Below are positions 16,033 to 24,911 of a DNA stretch of 64,000 nucleotides, one piece after another. Location: the NCBI RefSeq assembly GCF_000378385.1, contig NZ_KB899659.1, positions 1,267,418 to 1,331,417 of the forward strand, in the 5' to 3' direction. Origin of the DNA: Paenibacillus daejeonensis DSM 15491. Its GTDB lineage: Bacteria > Bacillota > Bacilli > Paenibacillales > Paenibacillaceae. The translations under genes were made by a program, and so were the position numbers. How positions within the stretch are numbered: position 1 is the first letter of the stretch; every line of letters starts with the position of its first letter. The notes under the pieces are model-generated. The model searched no databases, was not told the origin of the DNA, and was given only the letters and a program-made list of their open reading frames with translations.

Positions 16033-18066
16033 CTATTCTTGTTGTTCGTCTTCATTCGTTTCCTGCTGAAGCTTGGGGCTTCCTGAGAGCCCATAATAAT
16101 CATCATACGCATCAAAGATTTGACGGGCAATCGGAGCTGCTCCATAACCGCCAGACCCGCCTTCCGGTACGATAACCGCAACCGCAAGCTTGGGATTGTT
16201 GGCAGGCGCATAGGCAATGAATACGGCATTCTCGACCGTCTTGCCAGCCACTTGCTGCTCAGATGTTCCCGTCTTACGGAGATAGGAGTAGTCCACGCCT
16301 TCGAAGCCTTGGGAGTTGACTCGGCTCATCCCGCGCTCAATCACATTCCAGTAGCTATCTGGGATATCGATTTCATTCAGAATCTCAGGCTCCATCACCT
16401 GCACCACATTACCCTCGCTATCCGTAATCTTCTCGACAAACAGGGGCTTCATCCGCTTGCCGCGGTTGGCCATCATTGACGTATATTGCGCCAGCTGAAG
16501 CGCCGTATATCTGCCCTGCTGTCCGAAGGAAGACCGGATCAAAGCTGACTGCGAACTGGCGTTTTCGGCCTCATGGAAGTAGTCGACCACACCTGCAGAC
16601 TCACCCGGCAGACCGCTTCCAGTCACAACACCAAGACCAAATTGCTTCATGTAGTCGTCCCACAGCTCGACGCCCTTGAAGCCATCTCTGGCATTAAGCC
16701 GGTTGCCAATCATTTCGGCCATGAATGTATTGGAGGACTTCTCAATGGCCTTAGCCCCGTCCATGGTGCCGTAAGCACGGCGCCCTGCATTCTGGATCGA
16801 GGTGCGGTGTGTGCCTTCCCGGCCGAAATAGAAGACGCCTCTGTCATTATAGGTCGTGCCGGGACTGAACAGCTTTTCATTCAGACCGATCAATACGGTC
16901 AGCGGCTTGATTGTCGACCCCAGCGGCACCAGGGAGGAGGGATGCTTGGCTCTCTCGTCAGGATCCTGATAATTCTGGTATACCTGACGGATGGCTCCGT
17001 TCAAGTACAAGTACTCAATATCGCGAAAATCATCTGTACTGATGCTGCCGCCGTGCCACAGGTTCGGATCGTAATCCGGCATGCTCGCCATCGCGACGAT
17101 CTTGCCTGTATCGACCTCCATGGCTACTGCCAGACCCGTCTGGGCATGCGGCGCCCGCTCCTGACGGCGCGGTGAGGTACGAAGCTTATTGAGATGGCTC
17201 ATGATCGCTTCCTCGGTCCGCAGTTGAACCTCGCGGTGGATCGTCAGATGCAGATTATTGCCCTTCTCTGGACTGGTCAGCTCCATCGGACCAACGATAT
17301 GGCCGACCGCATCAATCGGATACGTCTTGAGTCCATTGCGGCCACGCAGCTCATCCTGATACATAAACTCTAGGCCATCCATGCCCACGTCTTCATGATC
17401 AAGATAGCTGTCTCTCATATCCTCAGCCCGGTCGAGATTTTTGTATCGCTCTACCGATTCTTTGACGCCCCTGTATTTCTTAAGGTAGCCTACCAACTGC
17501 ACGGCAACCGAATCGGTATCATAATGACGAATGCTGTCTTCCATAATATCGATGCCGGGAAACTGGTCCCGGTTCTCTGAGAAGTAGGCAATCTCTTCTC
17601 TGGTCAGATCAGACTTGATGCGGCGCTGTGTAAAGGCGTTGTTCATCCGTAAGCTCAGGTCCATCTGTTTAATGATATCCTCGACTTCCATATGTTTGGA
17701 GGGGTCGCCATATCGTTCAAAAACCTCAAACAGCTTCCGGGCATACGCCTCGCCTTGCTCGCTCGTAATGCCTTTCTCGATCTGATAATATAGCGACATC
17801 GTTGATGAAGAATACGCAATCTCCTGGCCCGAAGCATCGTAAATATTGCCCCGGATTGGTGCAATGCGCACATCCCCCGTCGTCAAACGTGCCTTCTCGG
17901 CAGCATAGGTTGGTCCTTCTACGAATTGCAAAATGGCGAGTCGGATAATTAAAACACAGAACAACAGAAACGTACTAAAGAAAAAGATGTTCAGCCGAAA
18001 CGAGAAGCCCCGCCGTTTGGCGGCCTCCCGCTTGTGCGGATCATCGGAAAATCCTGTCACTTGCAT
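16033..18066 (-). CDS. Class B penicillin-binding protein 2 (peptidoglycan D,D-transpeptidase)
   Basis: 677 residues. One N-terminal membrane anchor (about 26-48), PBP dimerisation domain (about 60-260, with RGNIYDASG at 72-80), and transpeptidase domain (about 290-650). Catalytic motifs are complete: S384-T-I-K387, S444-S-N446 and K598-T-G-T-S602. Cross-links peptidoglycan outside the membrane. The MrdA/PbpA-PbpH subfamily is favoured by the order and spacing of motifs. Third gene of a minus-strand run after a transglutaminase-like protein (24 bp gap) and a small membrane protein. The C-terminal tail is acidic (TNEDEQQE). Confidence 0.92.
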   Translation of the reverse strand: MQVTGFSDDPHKREAAKRRGFSFRLNIFFFSTFLLFCVLIIRLAILQFVEGPTYAAEKARLTTGDVRIAPIRGNIYDASGQEIAYSSSTMSLYYQIEKGITSEQGEAYARKLFEVFERYGDPSKHMEVEDIIKQMDLSLRMNNAFTQRRIKSDLTREEIAYFSENRDQFPGIDIMEDSIRHYDTDSVAVQLVGYLKKYRGVKESVERYKNLDRAEDMRDSYLDHEDVGMDGLEFMYQDELRGRNGLKTYPIDAVGHIVGPMELTSPEKGNNLHLTIHREVQLRTEEAIMSHLNKLRTSPRRQERAPHAQTGLAVAMEVDTGKIVAMASMPDYDPNLWHGGSISTDDFRDIEYLYLNGAIRQVYQNYQDPDERAKHPSSLVPLGSTIKPLTVLIGLNEKLFSPGTTYNDRGVFYFGREGTHRTSIQNAGRRAYGTMDGAKAIEKSSNTFMAEMIGNRLNARDGFKGVELWDDYMKQFGLGVVTGSGLPGESAGVVDYFHEAENASSQSALIRSSFGQQGRYTALQLAQYTSMMANRGKRMKPLFVEKITDSEGNVVQVMEPEILNEIDIPDSYWNVIERGMSRVNSQGFEGVDYSYLRKTGTSEQQVAGKTVENAVFIAYAPANNPKLAVAVIVPEGGSGGYGAAPIARQIFDAYDDYYGLSGSPKLQQETNEDEQQE

Positions 18067-18090
18067 TCCCTCCCAAAAGCATTGGCATTG

Positions 18091-19230
18091 CTACGCATCA
18101 CGAAGATGCGTGTCATCAAAATTCGGCGGGTTAAACCAATCGCCTGAGCGGGCCCACGTGGCATCCAGCGGGAGCCAGTTCCCGTCTACCCGTACTTCGT
18201 TCCAGGCATGCGGCCCGAGATTGCCGCCCTCACCGCCCATGCCGGTGACGACCCGCACATCCAGACCAACCGAGCGCGCCATCACGGCATACAGCCGCGC
18301 GACATCGATGCAGACGCCTTGGCGCATGTCAAAAGTATCCTGCGGTGTCTGCTCGCGCCATGTACCGTAGTCAATGTAATCGTTGGCTTTATCCCAGTCA
18401 TAGGCAATGCGGGTGCCAACCCAGTCATACAGTGCCCTCGCCTTGTCTTCATCCGAGGACAGTTCTTCTGTGACATGACGGGCTGCTTCCCCGATCTCTG
18501 CCGGCACTGCGTGATCAATAATCTCGTATCTGCGCTGCAGCATCTGACGGAACTCGGTCTCTACCGCCTTGGTAATGACAGGACCATGCTGCGTCAGTAC
18601 CGGACCAGCCAGCGGGGCGATCAGACGCTCCGTCGTCTCCCGGTATGTGGGGGAGGCCTGAATCTGATCAGCGAACGGACCGGTTGGCAGCAGCGTCACA
18701 TAAATGAAGAACAGAGCCAGCAGCACAAAGGCACGCCCGATGCCATGGATGGCTCCGATCAGTGCTCCTGTCAACCGGCTCAGCACCCGGGCCAGCCAGC
18801 CTGAGGAGACGATCGCTTCGCCCCGGGTGCCCTGCTTCTGCAGAACGATCGGCGTCAACAGACCGAACAAGCCTCGCAGCACGGCATAGGCAAGCAGGAA
18901 CAGTACCCCGAAGCGCAACAATGCAAAATCGCGCAAGCCCGTAATGAACGCATACCAGATTTGCAGCAGCATGTTCATCTCTTCATCGGGGATACGAATG
19001 CTCTGATCGATCAGCCATCGCTGCAGATGTGGCGAGAGATAACTGGCAGCTTGCGCGGCCAGCAGCAGTGAAATGACGATCCAGAGGGATTCCCAGAGGA
19101 ATCGGAACAGCCGTTTGGCTGAGCCCGATGCACCTTGCCCCAGTCCTTGAATCAGTGAACCTGCCAAGACGAGCAGCAGCAGAATCGAGATCCATTCGAA
19201 TCGGAGCAGCGGTTCCAGCCATTGTGCCAT
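18091..19230 (-). CDS. Membrane-anchored transglutaminase-like protein
   Basis: 379 residues. The first 190 are hydrophobic, with about four or five membrane segments. The C-terminal part is a transglutaminase-like (papain-fold) domain with the triad C307 (RQGVCIDVA), H341 (GPHAWNEV) and D356 (LPLDATWA). Such domains in Bacillota act as cysteine proteases or cross-linkers at the envelope. The gene directly precedes PBP2 on the same strand, which suggests an envelope or cell-wall role. The catalytic triad is seen; substrate and reaction direction are unknown. Confidence 0.85.
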   Translation of the reverse strand: MAQWLEPLLRFEWISILLLLVLAGSLIQGLGQGASGSAKRLFRFLWESLWIVISLLLAAQAASYLSPHLQRWLIDQSIRIPDEEMNMLLQIWYAFITGLRDFALLRFGVLFLLAYAVLRGLFGLLTPIVLQKQGTRGEAIVSSGWLARVLSRLTGALIGAIHGIGRAFVLLALFFIYVTLLPTGPFADQIQASPTYRETTERLIAPLAGPVLTQHGPVITKAVETEFRQMLQRRYEIIDHAVPAEIGEAARHVTEELSSDEDKARALYDWVGTRIAYDWDKANDYIDYGTWREQTPQDTFDMRQGVCIDVARLYAVMARSVGLDVRVVTGMGGEGGNLGPHAWNEVRVDGNWLPLDATWARSGDWFNPPNFDDTHLRDA

Positions 19231-19270
19231 GTTATCCCTCCTGCTCTAAGCTGTAGTTCGCATCCCCGTG

Positions 19271-19723
19271 TTACCCGTGCTGTCGGGCCTGATCGATCAG
19301 TCCCCGGATCGTTGCGTCCATCTTCCACTTGCCCAGAGACGTGCCGCGATAGGTCACGGCCACTTCCTCATCGCCGCCTGTCCACTCCAGCGTGAGCGTA
19401 GGCGTCGCAACTGTGTGCGTGCCGTCGCCATTATTGGTATAGACAGCCTTGTCGGCTTCGCCCGCCATTGCCTGAAGCGCCTCCTGCTTGACAGTGTCCG
19501 CCACCTGTGACCCCATCGAGCGCAGGTCATCCAGACTGCCGCTGAGATCCTGCAGGTTATACCCGCTGTATGCAATCACGGCAATGATGATCACGGCAAC
19601 AATCGCCCACTTGACTAATGTCCGCACGACCTTGATGACGATCAGGAGCACGACAAGCGCAATCAGCAGCACCAGCCAGTTTTCCTGAAAAAATAACGAC
19701 CATGTCTCCCAATCATAATTCAT
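19271..19723 (-). CDS. Small membrane protein of unknown function
   Basis: 150 residues. Two adjacent hydrophobic helices (about 15-31 and 36-53) separated by a short basic turn, then a soluble domain of about 95 residues with helices (DLRSMGSQVADTVKQEALQAMAG) and a beta-rich end (THTVATPTLTLEWTG, VAVTYRGTSLGKW). I do not recognise a family. It starts the run leading to the transglutaminase-like protein and PBP2, 40 bp upstream of the former, so an envelope role is likely by context. Confidence 0.7.
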   Translation of the reverse strand: MNYDWETWSLFFQENWLVLLIALVVLLIVIKVVRTLVKWAIVAVIIIAVIAYSGYNLQDLSGSLDDLRSMGSQVADTVKQEALQAMAGEADKAVYTNNGDGTHTVATPTLTLEWTGGDEEVAVTYRGTSLGKWKMDATIRGLIDQARQHG

Positions 19724-19941
19724 GGTAATCCCCCTTTATGTACATAAAACCTTTCTTTCTCTGTGACAAGCTCATTGACATGCTACTCTCCATTATACCT
19801 TACCGTACCGGGGGCGTAAACGAGACGGCCTGCCATTTTCACAGGATTGGCATATCCGCTCGTCCACAGGCGTACAAGTTAGGAGTATCCTGTATCTCCG
19901 CTAAGGTACAGACTTACGTTTCGTCAGGAGGATTCCGCCTT

Positions 19942-21093
19942 ATGAAAACAGCCATCTGGCTCTACTTGTTTCTCTTCGTAGCGTTTTTTGATCTGCATGC
20001 GCAGTATCCGATCCTGACGCCGTTCGCGATCTCCATCGGGGCGGCCCCCTCGTTCATCGGCCTCATGATGGGCATCTACTCCATTACGCATCTGCCCGGC
20101 AATTGGATCGCAGGCTTCAGCGTGGACCGTTATGGCAGCCGGATCTTCATCGTCTTCAGCCTGATGACGGCAGGGATCATCTTGCTGCTGCAGGCACGGG
20201 TCACCGACCCTTGGCAGCTCCTTGTGCTGCGCTCGCTTAGCGGTTTTGTGCTAGCTTTTCTTTCACCTGCATGTATGGCCTTGCTGGCTCGGCTTGCTTC
20301 CAATCCATCAGAACAAGGCAAGCTCATGGCCGGTAATTCCCTGGTCCATACCCTCGCTTCAGTAGTCTCCCCTGCCGCCGGCGCCTTTTTGGTAGCCAAA
20401 ATCGGTTTCGACACGGCCTTCTTTATACTCGGCTTGCTGCTCATCGTGATCTCCCTGTGCGCCCTGTTCTTCATCCGCGATGTTCCGGAAGCCCCGAAGC
20501 TGCCGACACAGGACACCCATCCAGCGATTGCGCCAGCCGGGTTACCTACGCCTGTACCGCTGATCATTTACGTACTTCCAGTTGCCATGGCCTGCGCCCA
20601 GGGTATTCTCTCCTTTGAGTTGCCGCTGCTCGCCACCAGCAAGGATGCGATGATGACGACCGGCTTATTGTTTTCTGTCGTCAGTCTAGGCGCTCTGATT
20701 ACGCTCAGCATGCTGTTTCTCAACCGATACTCTGCCTATCACCGTTCCTTGTGGGGAGCATTCATGCTGGCGATCGCTTATTTTGCGCTGGCAGTAGACG
20801 TCCCGCTTCCGGTGTGGACCCTCTTGCTGGTGCTGGGCATGGCCAAGGGGATCATCTTCCCTGCACTTTCGACCTTGCTCATTCAACTTAGTGGCGGCAC
20901 GCGCTATGGACGTACCTTCTCGCTCCTCTCTATCGCATTCTCCATTGGCGCCTTTCTTGGTCCTATGCTGGCCGGGCAGCTGCGTGAACAGGTGTCGCCT
21001 TACTTATTGGCCTTCATTGCGCTGATGATTGCGGTCACCCTACTCCCTTTTCATGCTTCCCGTCCCCCACAGCCTTCCACCCGTCTGAACTGA
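19942..21093 (+). CDS. Major facilitator superfamily transporter
   Basis: 383 residues from the ATG at 19942, which follows AGGAGGA by 8 nt; the frame stays open upstream to 19738, but that part is not membrane-like and lacks a site. About 12 transmembrane helices in two halves. The loop 2-3 signature appears as AGFSVDRYGSR, close to the MFS G-x-x-x-D-R-x-G-R motif. The best guess is a small-molecule efflux protein; no substrate can be assigned. Single gene on the plus strand, divergent from the PBP2 run. Confidence 0.85.
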   Translation: MKTAIWLYLFLFVAFFDLHAQYPILTPFAISIGAAPSFIGLMMGIYSITHLPGNWIAGFSVDRYGSRIFIVFSLMTAGIILLLQARVTDPWQLLVLRSLSGFVLAFLSPACMALLARLASNPSEQGKLMAGNSLVHTLASVVSPAAGAFLVAKIGFDTAFFILGLLLIVISLCALFFIRDVPEAPKLPTQDTHPAIAPAGLPTPVPLIIYVLPVAMACAQGILSFELPLLATSKDAMMTTGLLFSVVSLGALITLSMLFLNRYSAYHRSLWGAFMLAIAYFALAVDVPLPVWTLLLVLGMAKGIIFPALSTLLIQLSGGTRYGRTFSLLSIAFSIGAFLGPMLAGQLREQVSPYLLAFIALMIAVTLLPFHASRPPQPSTRLN

Positions 21094-21159
21094 GTCCATT
21101 GTCCGGGCTGGTGTACCATTGTGCCTGGACGGGGTACAATAAGGGTGAGGTGAGGATCA

Positions 21160-21534
21160 ATGTGCATTGCTATCATCGTAGAAGGCAAAAATGACCGGCG
21201 TCGGCTTCGTCAGGTGCTCTCCGAGGAAGTAACCATTCACTGCTCCTTCGGCACCCCGGGGACAGAGCAGATTGAACGGCTTCTGCGCCAGGCCAAGGAC
21301 TGCGACGTGTATTTGTTCATGGACAATGACGCTTCGGGCAAGCGGATTCGCGGCAAGCTGCGCGATGCTTTTCCCGATGCCGAGCATATCTACACCCGTC
21401 GCGGCTACCCTGGCGTGGAGGGCACGCCAGTGGAGTACTTGGTCGAACAACTGGAAAAGGCGGGACTCGGCGAGTACATCCTGTACCCGGATACCGGTCC
21501 CGCCCCCATTTGGAGCAAAGAAGATCAAATTTGA
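21160..21534 (+). CDS. Stand-alone Toprim-domain protein (YusF-like)
   Basis: 124 residues, essentially one Toprim domain: conserved Glu in IIVEGKNDRRRL (E9) and the DxD pair in LFMDNDASGKRIR (about 49-55), which coordinate Mg for phosphotransfer on nucleic acids. Similar to RNase M5-type and Bacillus YusF-type small Toprim proteins. AGGTGAGG precedes the ATG. Its 3' end overlaps the convergent AEC transporter gene by 10 bp. Substrate is unknown; RNA processing is the common role of small Toprim proteins. Confidence 0.8.
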   Translation: MCIAIIVEGKNDRRRLRQVLSEEVTIHCSFGTPGTEQIERLLRQAKDCDVYLFMDNDASGKRIRGKLRDAFPDAEHIYTRRGYPGVEGTPVEYLVEQLEKAGLGEYILYPDTGPAPIWSKEDQI

Positions 21535-22451
21535 AGCATAAAGATGACAAGTGTGACCGTAAAGACGCTGAGCAACGTGGAGAGGAATACCGCCTGCGAC
21601 GAGAACTCCGCCTCATTGTCGAACTCAACGGCCAACAATACACTACTTAATGAAGTTGGTACTGCTGAAGAGACAATCAACGCAGCCGCCATCATGCCCT
21701 CAATGCCAAGTCCCCATACGATAACTGCTGCCAATGCTGGGCCGACAAGCAAGCGCAGGAAACTGGAGATGCCGACGTCAGCGAGCAACGAGCGATTAAT
21801 CTGCCACTTCATACTGCCCAGTTGTACGCCCAGGGTGAGCAGCGCCGTACCGATGAACGCATCGGCCATGTAATCAATCGGCGTCTCAACGAACTGGGGC
21901 ACGGGTACGGAGAAGCCCCGCAACAGCAAGGCGAGCGGAATCACATAGATGATCGGCATCGACAGAATTGTCCGCCAGACGGCACGCAGATCACTGCGGT
22001 GCGCATTAACACTATAGATTCCATAGGTATTCGGAATCAGTGACTGCATCATCATAATAATAATCTGTATCGCCAGCGTATCGGGATTGCCGCCAAATGC
22101 CAGCTGGTTGATGGGAATGCCATAGTTCGCACTATTATAGAACAATACACTGTTGCGCATCGCCGCCCGCTTCCCCGCATTATACCTTCTCAGCCGAACG
22201 ACAATCTCCAGCACCCCATATTGCAGCACCATGAATAATAAGAAAAATAACAGTACACTCCCCATGACCGCAAGCGTGATATTGGTGGTGTAGAGCAATT
22301 TGAATATAATGGCTGGCGAAAACACATAAAAGTTCAGCTTGGACAAGGTTTTTATATCCAAATGAAAAGCCCGCATCATGATGACGCCGATGGCAATCAT
22401 CACAGATAGCGGGAGCACATTGTTCATGAGGATATGCCAGAATATCGTCAT
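21525..22451 (-). CDS. AEC-family (auxin efflux carrier) transporter
   Basis: 308 residues, about ten transmembrane helices arranged as two halves of five. The first half carries FYNSANYGIPINQLAFG (about 104-120), the family's helix-breaking Asn/Gly/Pro motif, and the second half SSAVPTSLSSVLLA. Bacterial members export or import carboxylates such as malate, or remain unassigned. Convergent with and overlapping the Toprim gene at its 3' end. The 44 bp upstream to the next minus-strand gene's stop shows no terminator. Confidence 0.88.
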   Translation of the reverse strand: MTIFWHILMNNVLPLSVMIAIGVIMMRAFHLDIKTLSKLNFYVFSPAIIFKLLYTTNITLAVMGSVLLFFLLFMVLQYGVLEIVVRLRRYNAGKRAAMRNSVLFYNSANYGIPINQLAFGGNPDTLAIQIIIMMMQSLIPNTYGIYSVNAHRSDLRAVWRTILSMPIIYVIPLALLLRGFSVPVPQFVETPIDYMADAFIGTALLTLGVQLGSMKWQINRSLLADVGISSFLRLLVGPALAAVIVWGLGIEGMMAAALIVSSAVPTSLSSVLLAVEFDNEAEFSSQAVFLSTLLSVFTVTLVIFMLQI

Positions 22452-22495
22452 ATCATCTCTTCTCTTCTCTCTTATAAGAGCCGTTTAACACGACC

Positions 22496-23101
22496 TTAGT
22501 CTTTTAGCACTTTCTCGACATCCTCGATAATCGACTCGACCGTTAACTGTTCATCGGCGCGAATATATTTGCGGACCTGGCCCTCACGGTCAACCAGGAT
22601 GAAGAAATTGGTATGCGTGAAGTCCCCGTTAGGATCCTTAAATACGCTGACGCCGTAGGACTTGGCCAACTCGGCCGTGTAGGCTTCATCACCGCGCAGA
22701 AAATCCCAGCCGCTGAAGTCAATAGCTCCGAATTTCTCGGCGAACTCCCGAATTCGCTCCGGCGTATCCCGTTCTGGATCAATTGTAATGGAGTTGATCA
22801 TGAAATCGTCGCCGTAATGGCCCTGATCAATCATCTCGTTCTGTACCTGAATTAGTTGGGCCGTCGTAGGTGGACAAACATCCGGACAGTAAGAGAAATA
22901 GAAGTAATATAATCTCACCTTGCCGTTCGTGTCCTCTAAGGTGACGGTATTGCCATCCAGATCAGTCAGCTCATAGTCTGGTGCAGCCGATAAGGCCGGC
23001 AGCTTGCTCTCCTCTGCTGTAGACCAATACAGGTATCCAGCCATCAAAGCACAGAGCGCCAAGATTGCAATTTTGAACCCGTGCCGCTTCAGCACGTTCA
23101 T
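22496..23101 (-). CDS. SCO1/SenC family copper chaperone-like protein
   Basis: 201 residues from the ATG at 23101, preceded by GGAGG with 7-nt spacing. The N-terminal membrane anchor (about 10-26) puts a thioredoxin-fold domain outside the cell. Copper ligands are complete: C72-P-D-V-C76 in YCPDVCPPT and H163 in FTHTNF. SCO proteins deliver copper to the CuA site of cytochrome c oxidase or maintain its cysteines. Functionally related to ctaA at 0.9 kb but not linked to it. Monocistronic as far as can be seen. Confidence 0.92.
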   Translation of the reverse strand: MNVLKRHGFKIAILALCALMAGYLYWSTAEESKLPALSAAPDYELTDLDGNTVTLEDTNGKVRLYYFYFSYCPDVCPPTTAQLIQVQNEMIDQGHYGDDFMINSITIDPERDTPERIREFAEKFGAIDFSGWDFLRGDEAYTAELAKSYGVSVFKDPNGDFTHTNFFILVDREGQVRKYIRADEQLTVESIIEDVEKVLKD

Positions 23102-23421
23102 GTGTCTTCCCTCCTGATGTTGTGCTGCCGTCCTAGACGGATCCACTCGTCGCTTAATCCTAACGATGAGGGTCAGCATCAGATATTCCTCTGCTCTTAA
23201 TCGTCCTTAATCATACCGAAAATACAAGCCTTTGACAATGTTTCAAGCGGGCTGTTCATCAGATTGCCACGACTGTTCCAACGGACAACGCGCACATTTT
23301 TTTTCAGTGGCTCTGGCACCATTTTGCATCTGGGCCAATACAATGACAATGTGGTGTTCGCCCAGAAAGGAATCAGGCGAAATGCTGAATTGGCCAAAGA
23401 GGGAAGTGAAAAACAACAACC
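23102..23421. other. Intergenic region between the divergent SCO and cwlJ genes
   Basis: 320 bp. Several small frames cross it but none has a supported start. The cwlJ side is rich in A and has only a distant GAGGGAAGTG before its ATG (about 15 nt), a weak site. CATACCGAAAATACAAG near 23212 is reminiscent of a mother-cell sigma (CATA-type) -10, but I cannot pair it with a convincing -35. Nothing else is recognised. Confidence 0.5.
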
Positions 23422-23844
23422 ATGGCTGTCATCAAAACGAATGAAGAAGAAGTTAAGATGCTGGCTCGCTTAATGCGTGCCGAAGCCGAGGGCGAAGGCG
23501 AGCTTGGCATGCTGATGGTCGGCAATGTCGGCGTCAATCGCGTGCGAGGCGATTGCATTGACTTCCGCAACGTCCGCTCCATTCCCCAGATGGTCTTTCA
23601 AAATCCCGGCGGATTCGAAGCGACGCAAAAAGGCTACTTTTATCAAAGGGCTCGCGAAAGCGAGATCCGCCTGGCCCGCCGTGTCATCAACGGCGAGCGG
23701 CAGCATCCCGCCTCCAATGCCCTGTGGTTTTTTAGACCAACCGGCGCCTGTCCGGCCACCTGGTATGATCAAGCCAATACCGGTCGTTTCAAAGCGCACT
23801 GTTTCTTCGCCCCAACCCCCGAAGATTGCCCAGATGTCTATTAA
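23422..23844 (+). CDS. cwlJ: Spore cortex-lytic cell wall hydrolase CwlJ
   Basis: 140 residues, the full length of Bacillus CwlJ, with near-identical blocks MARLMRAEAEG-like (17-27), GMLMVGNVGVNRV, IPQMVFQNPGGFEA, KGYFYQRAR, LWFFRPTGACPATWY and the C-terminal EDCPDVY. Hydrolase_2 (SleB catalytic) domain; E23 is the expected catalytic glutamate. No signal peptide, as expected for a protein made in the mother cell and held in the coat, where it degrades cortex during Ca-DPA germination. Partner gene gerQ follows after a 198-bp gap that contains an inserted-looking palindromic element. Confidence 0.95.
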   Translation: MAVIKTNEEEVKMLARLMRAEAEGEGELGMLMVGNVGVNRVRGDCIDFRNVRSIPQMVFQNPGGFEATQKGYFYQRARESEIRLARRVINGERQHPASNALWFFRPTGACPATWYDQANTGRFKAHCFFAPTPEDCPDVY

Positions 23845-23864
23845 TTTAAAGTACGAGTTCAAAA

Positions 23865-24012
23865 ATTCGTTTTTCAGCACCGAGAAGGTTGGAGGTAGGA
23901 GGAACTGAGAAGCGGAGCGTAGGTGAACCTACGTGAGCATCGGAAGTTCATCATGCATTCAAGATTCGACGTCGAATCAGCATCCTGAATCACTTCGTGA
24001 TCAAAAACGAAT
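23865..24012. repeat. 148-bp palindromic element with 10-bp terminal inverted repeats
   Basis: Bounded by ATTCGTTTTT (23865-23874) and its exact complement AAAAACGAAT (24003-24012). Inside are three perfect hairpins or palindromes: CGTAGG-TGAA-CCTACG (23918-23933), nested in GAACT/AGTTC (23902-23949); GATTCGACGTCGAATC (23963-23978); and ATCAC-TTC-GTGAT (23989-24001). It starts 20 bp after the cwlJ stop. It has no coding potential and is too small and too hairpin-dense for an IS. It looks like a discrete mobile or structured repeat of MITE or REP type. Confidence 0.75.
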
Positions 24013-24042
24013 ACCATTATAAGATGGAAGTGAGGAATTATC

Positions 24043-24564
24043 ATGTCTACACCTTATGGCTACCATTCCAGTTACGGAGGTTACACTGCCCCGGGTAGCG
24101 GGTATGGCTATGCCATGCCAGCTCCAGCGCCTATGATGTCCCAAGGAATGGCAGCTCCTCAGCAAATGTCAGGCGGCATGCCTCCTAATGTGCCAAGCGG
24201 CGCAGTCGTTACACCTGGCGGCGGCAATATCATCACCGCACCACTGGTGGAAGAGTCCTATGTCGAGAACATCCTGCGTCTGAACCGTGGCAAACTCGCG
24301 ACCATTTACATGACCTACGAGAACAATCGGGAATGGAATGCCAAAGTGTTCAAAGGTATCGTCGAAGCGGCTGGCCGGGATCACATCATCCTGAGCGATC
24401 CCGTCACAGGCATGCGCTTCTTGCTGCTCACGCTCAATCTCGATTACATCACGTTTGATGAGCCGATTGCGTATGAGTATCCTTTCCATGGCGATGTTGT
24501 CTCCAACACCACACCGATGACTAACGGAACGGCTACCGTAGGAACGGTCAAATCCTCGCGTTAA
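24043..24564 (+). CDS. gerQ: Spore coat protein GerQ
   Basis: 173 residues. The N-terminal third is low-complexity, rich in Gly, Tyr, Pro, Met and Gln (1-60). The C-terminal part holds the GerQ core: ESYVENILRLNRGKLATIYMTYEN, AKVFKGIVEAAGRDHIILSDP and LDYITFDEPIAYEYPF. GerQ is needed for CwlJ to localise to the coat and is cross-linked there by Tgl through lysines. Its position after cwlJ matches the known pair in Bacillus. The 3' end overlaps the convergent gene at 24548 by 17 bp. Confidence 0.95.
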   Translation: MSTPYGYHSSYGGYTAPGSGYGYAMPAPAPMMSQGMAAPQQMSGGMPPNVPSGAVVTPGGGNIITAPLVEESYVENILRLNRGKLATIYMTYENNREWNAKVFKGIVEAAGRDHIILSDPVTGMRFLLLTLNLDYITFDEPIAYEYPFHGDVVSNTTPMTNGTATVGTVKSSR

Positions 24565-24829
24565 TTTGACGGAATGACCAGGCATTGATCTTTCCGTTCA
24601 CCCAGAGCGGAAGCTTCGACCAGGGCGCCTCCCCCGCACGGGCGGCGTCCTGAATCCGATGAGCAGCCTCCTCGCTATCAGCCGACCATATTTCCACGAA
24701 CAGACCTTGCTGATCTGTCCCTTCATATAATAAAGGCTGAGGCTCCAAGCCCCCCATTTCCTCCACCCAAGCCAGGTAGTCCTCCCGGTATTCCTCTTTC
24801 ACACGATACTCCATCATACATACATGCAT
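24548..24829 (-). CDS. Small soluble protein of unknown function (dimeric alpha-beta barrel-like)
   Basis: 93 residues from the ATG at 24829, which follows AGGAGGAG by 7 nt; the frame is open further upstream but only as antisense of the next gene. Pattern HVCMMEYRVKEEYREDYLAWVEEMG then LYEGTDQQGLFVEIWSADSEEAAHRIQDAAR resembles ferredoxin-like dimeric barrels (ABM/NIPSNAP-like), but I cannot name a family. Divergent from the metal-dependent hydrolase, and convergent with gerQ, which it overlaps at the 3' end. Confidence 0.7.
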   Translation of the reverse strand: MHVCMMEYRVKEEYREDYLAWVEEMGGLEPQPLLYEGTDQQGLFVEIWSADSEEAAHRIQDAARAGEAPWSKLPLWVNGKINAWSFRQINARI

Positions 24830-24911
24830 GCCATTCTCCTCCTTGATAATCTGCGCGGTTTTTGAAAATACTGATCTTAACCCAGTATAGCGCAAGAAGG
24901 AGGCTTCCCGC

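Noticed and set aside
19738-19941. N-terminal extension of the MFS transporter (upstream in-frame codons from 19738)
   Set aside because: The extra residues are not membrane-like for this family, and a good AGGAGGA site precedes the ATG at 19942.
23232-23473. Two overlapping small frames upstream of cwlJ
   Set aside because: No ribosome binding sites, unlikely composition, and one runs into cwlJ in another frame.
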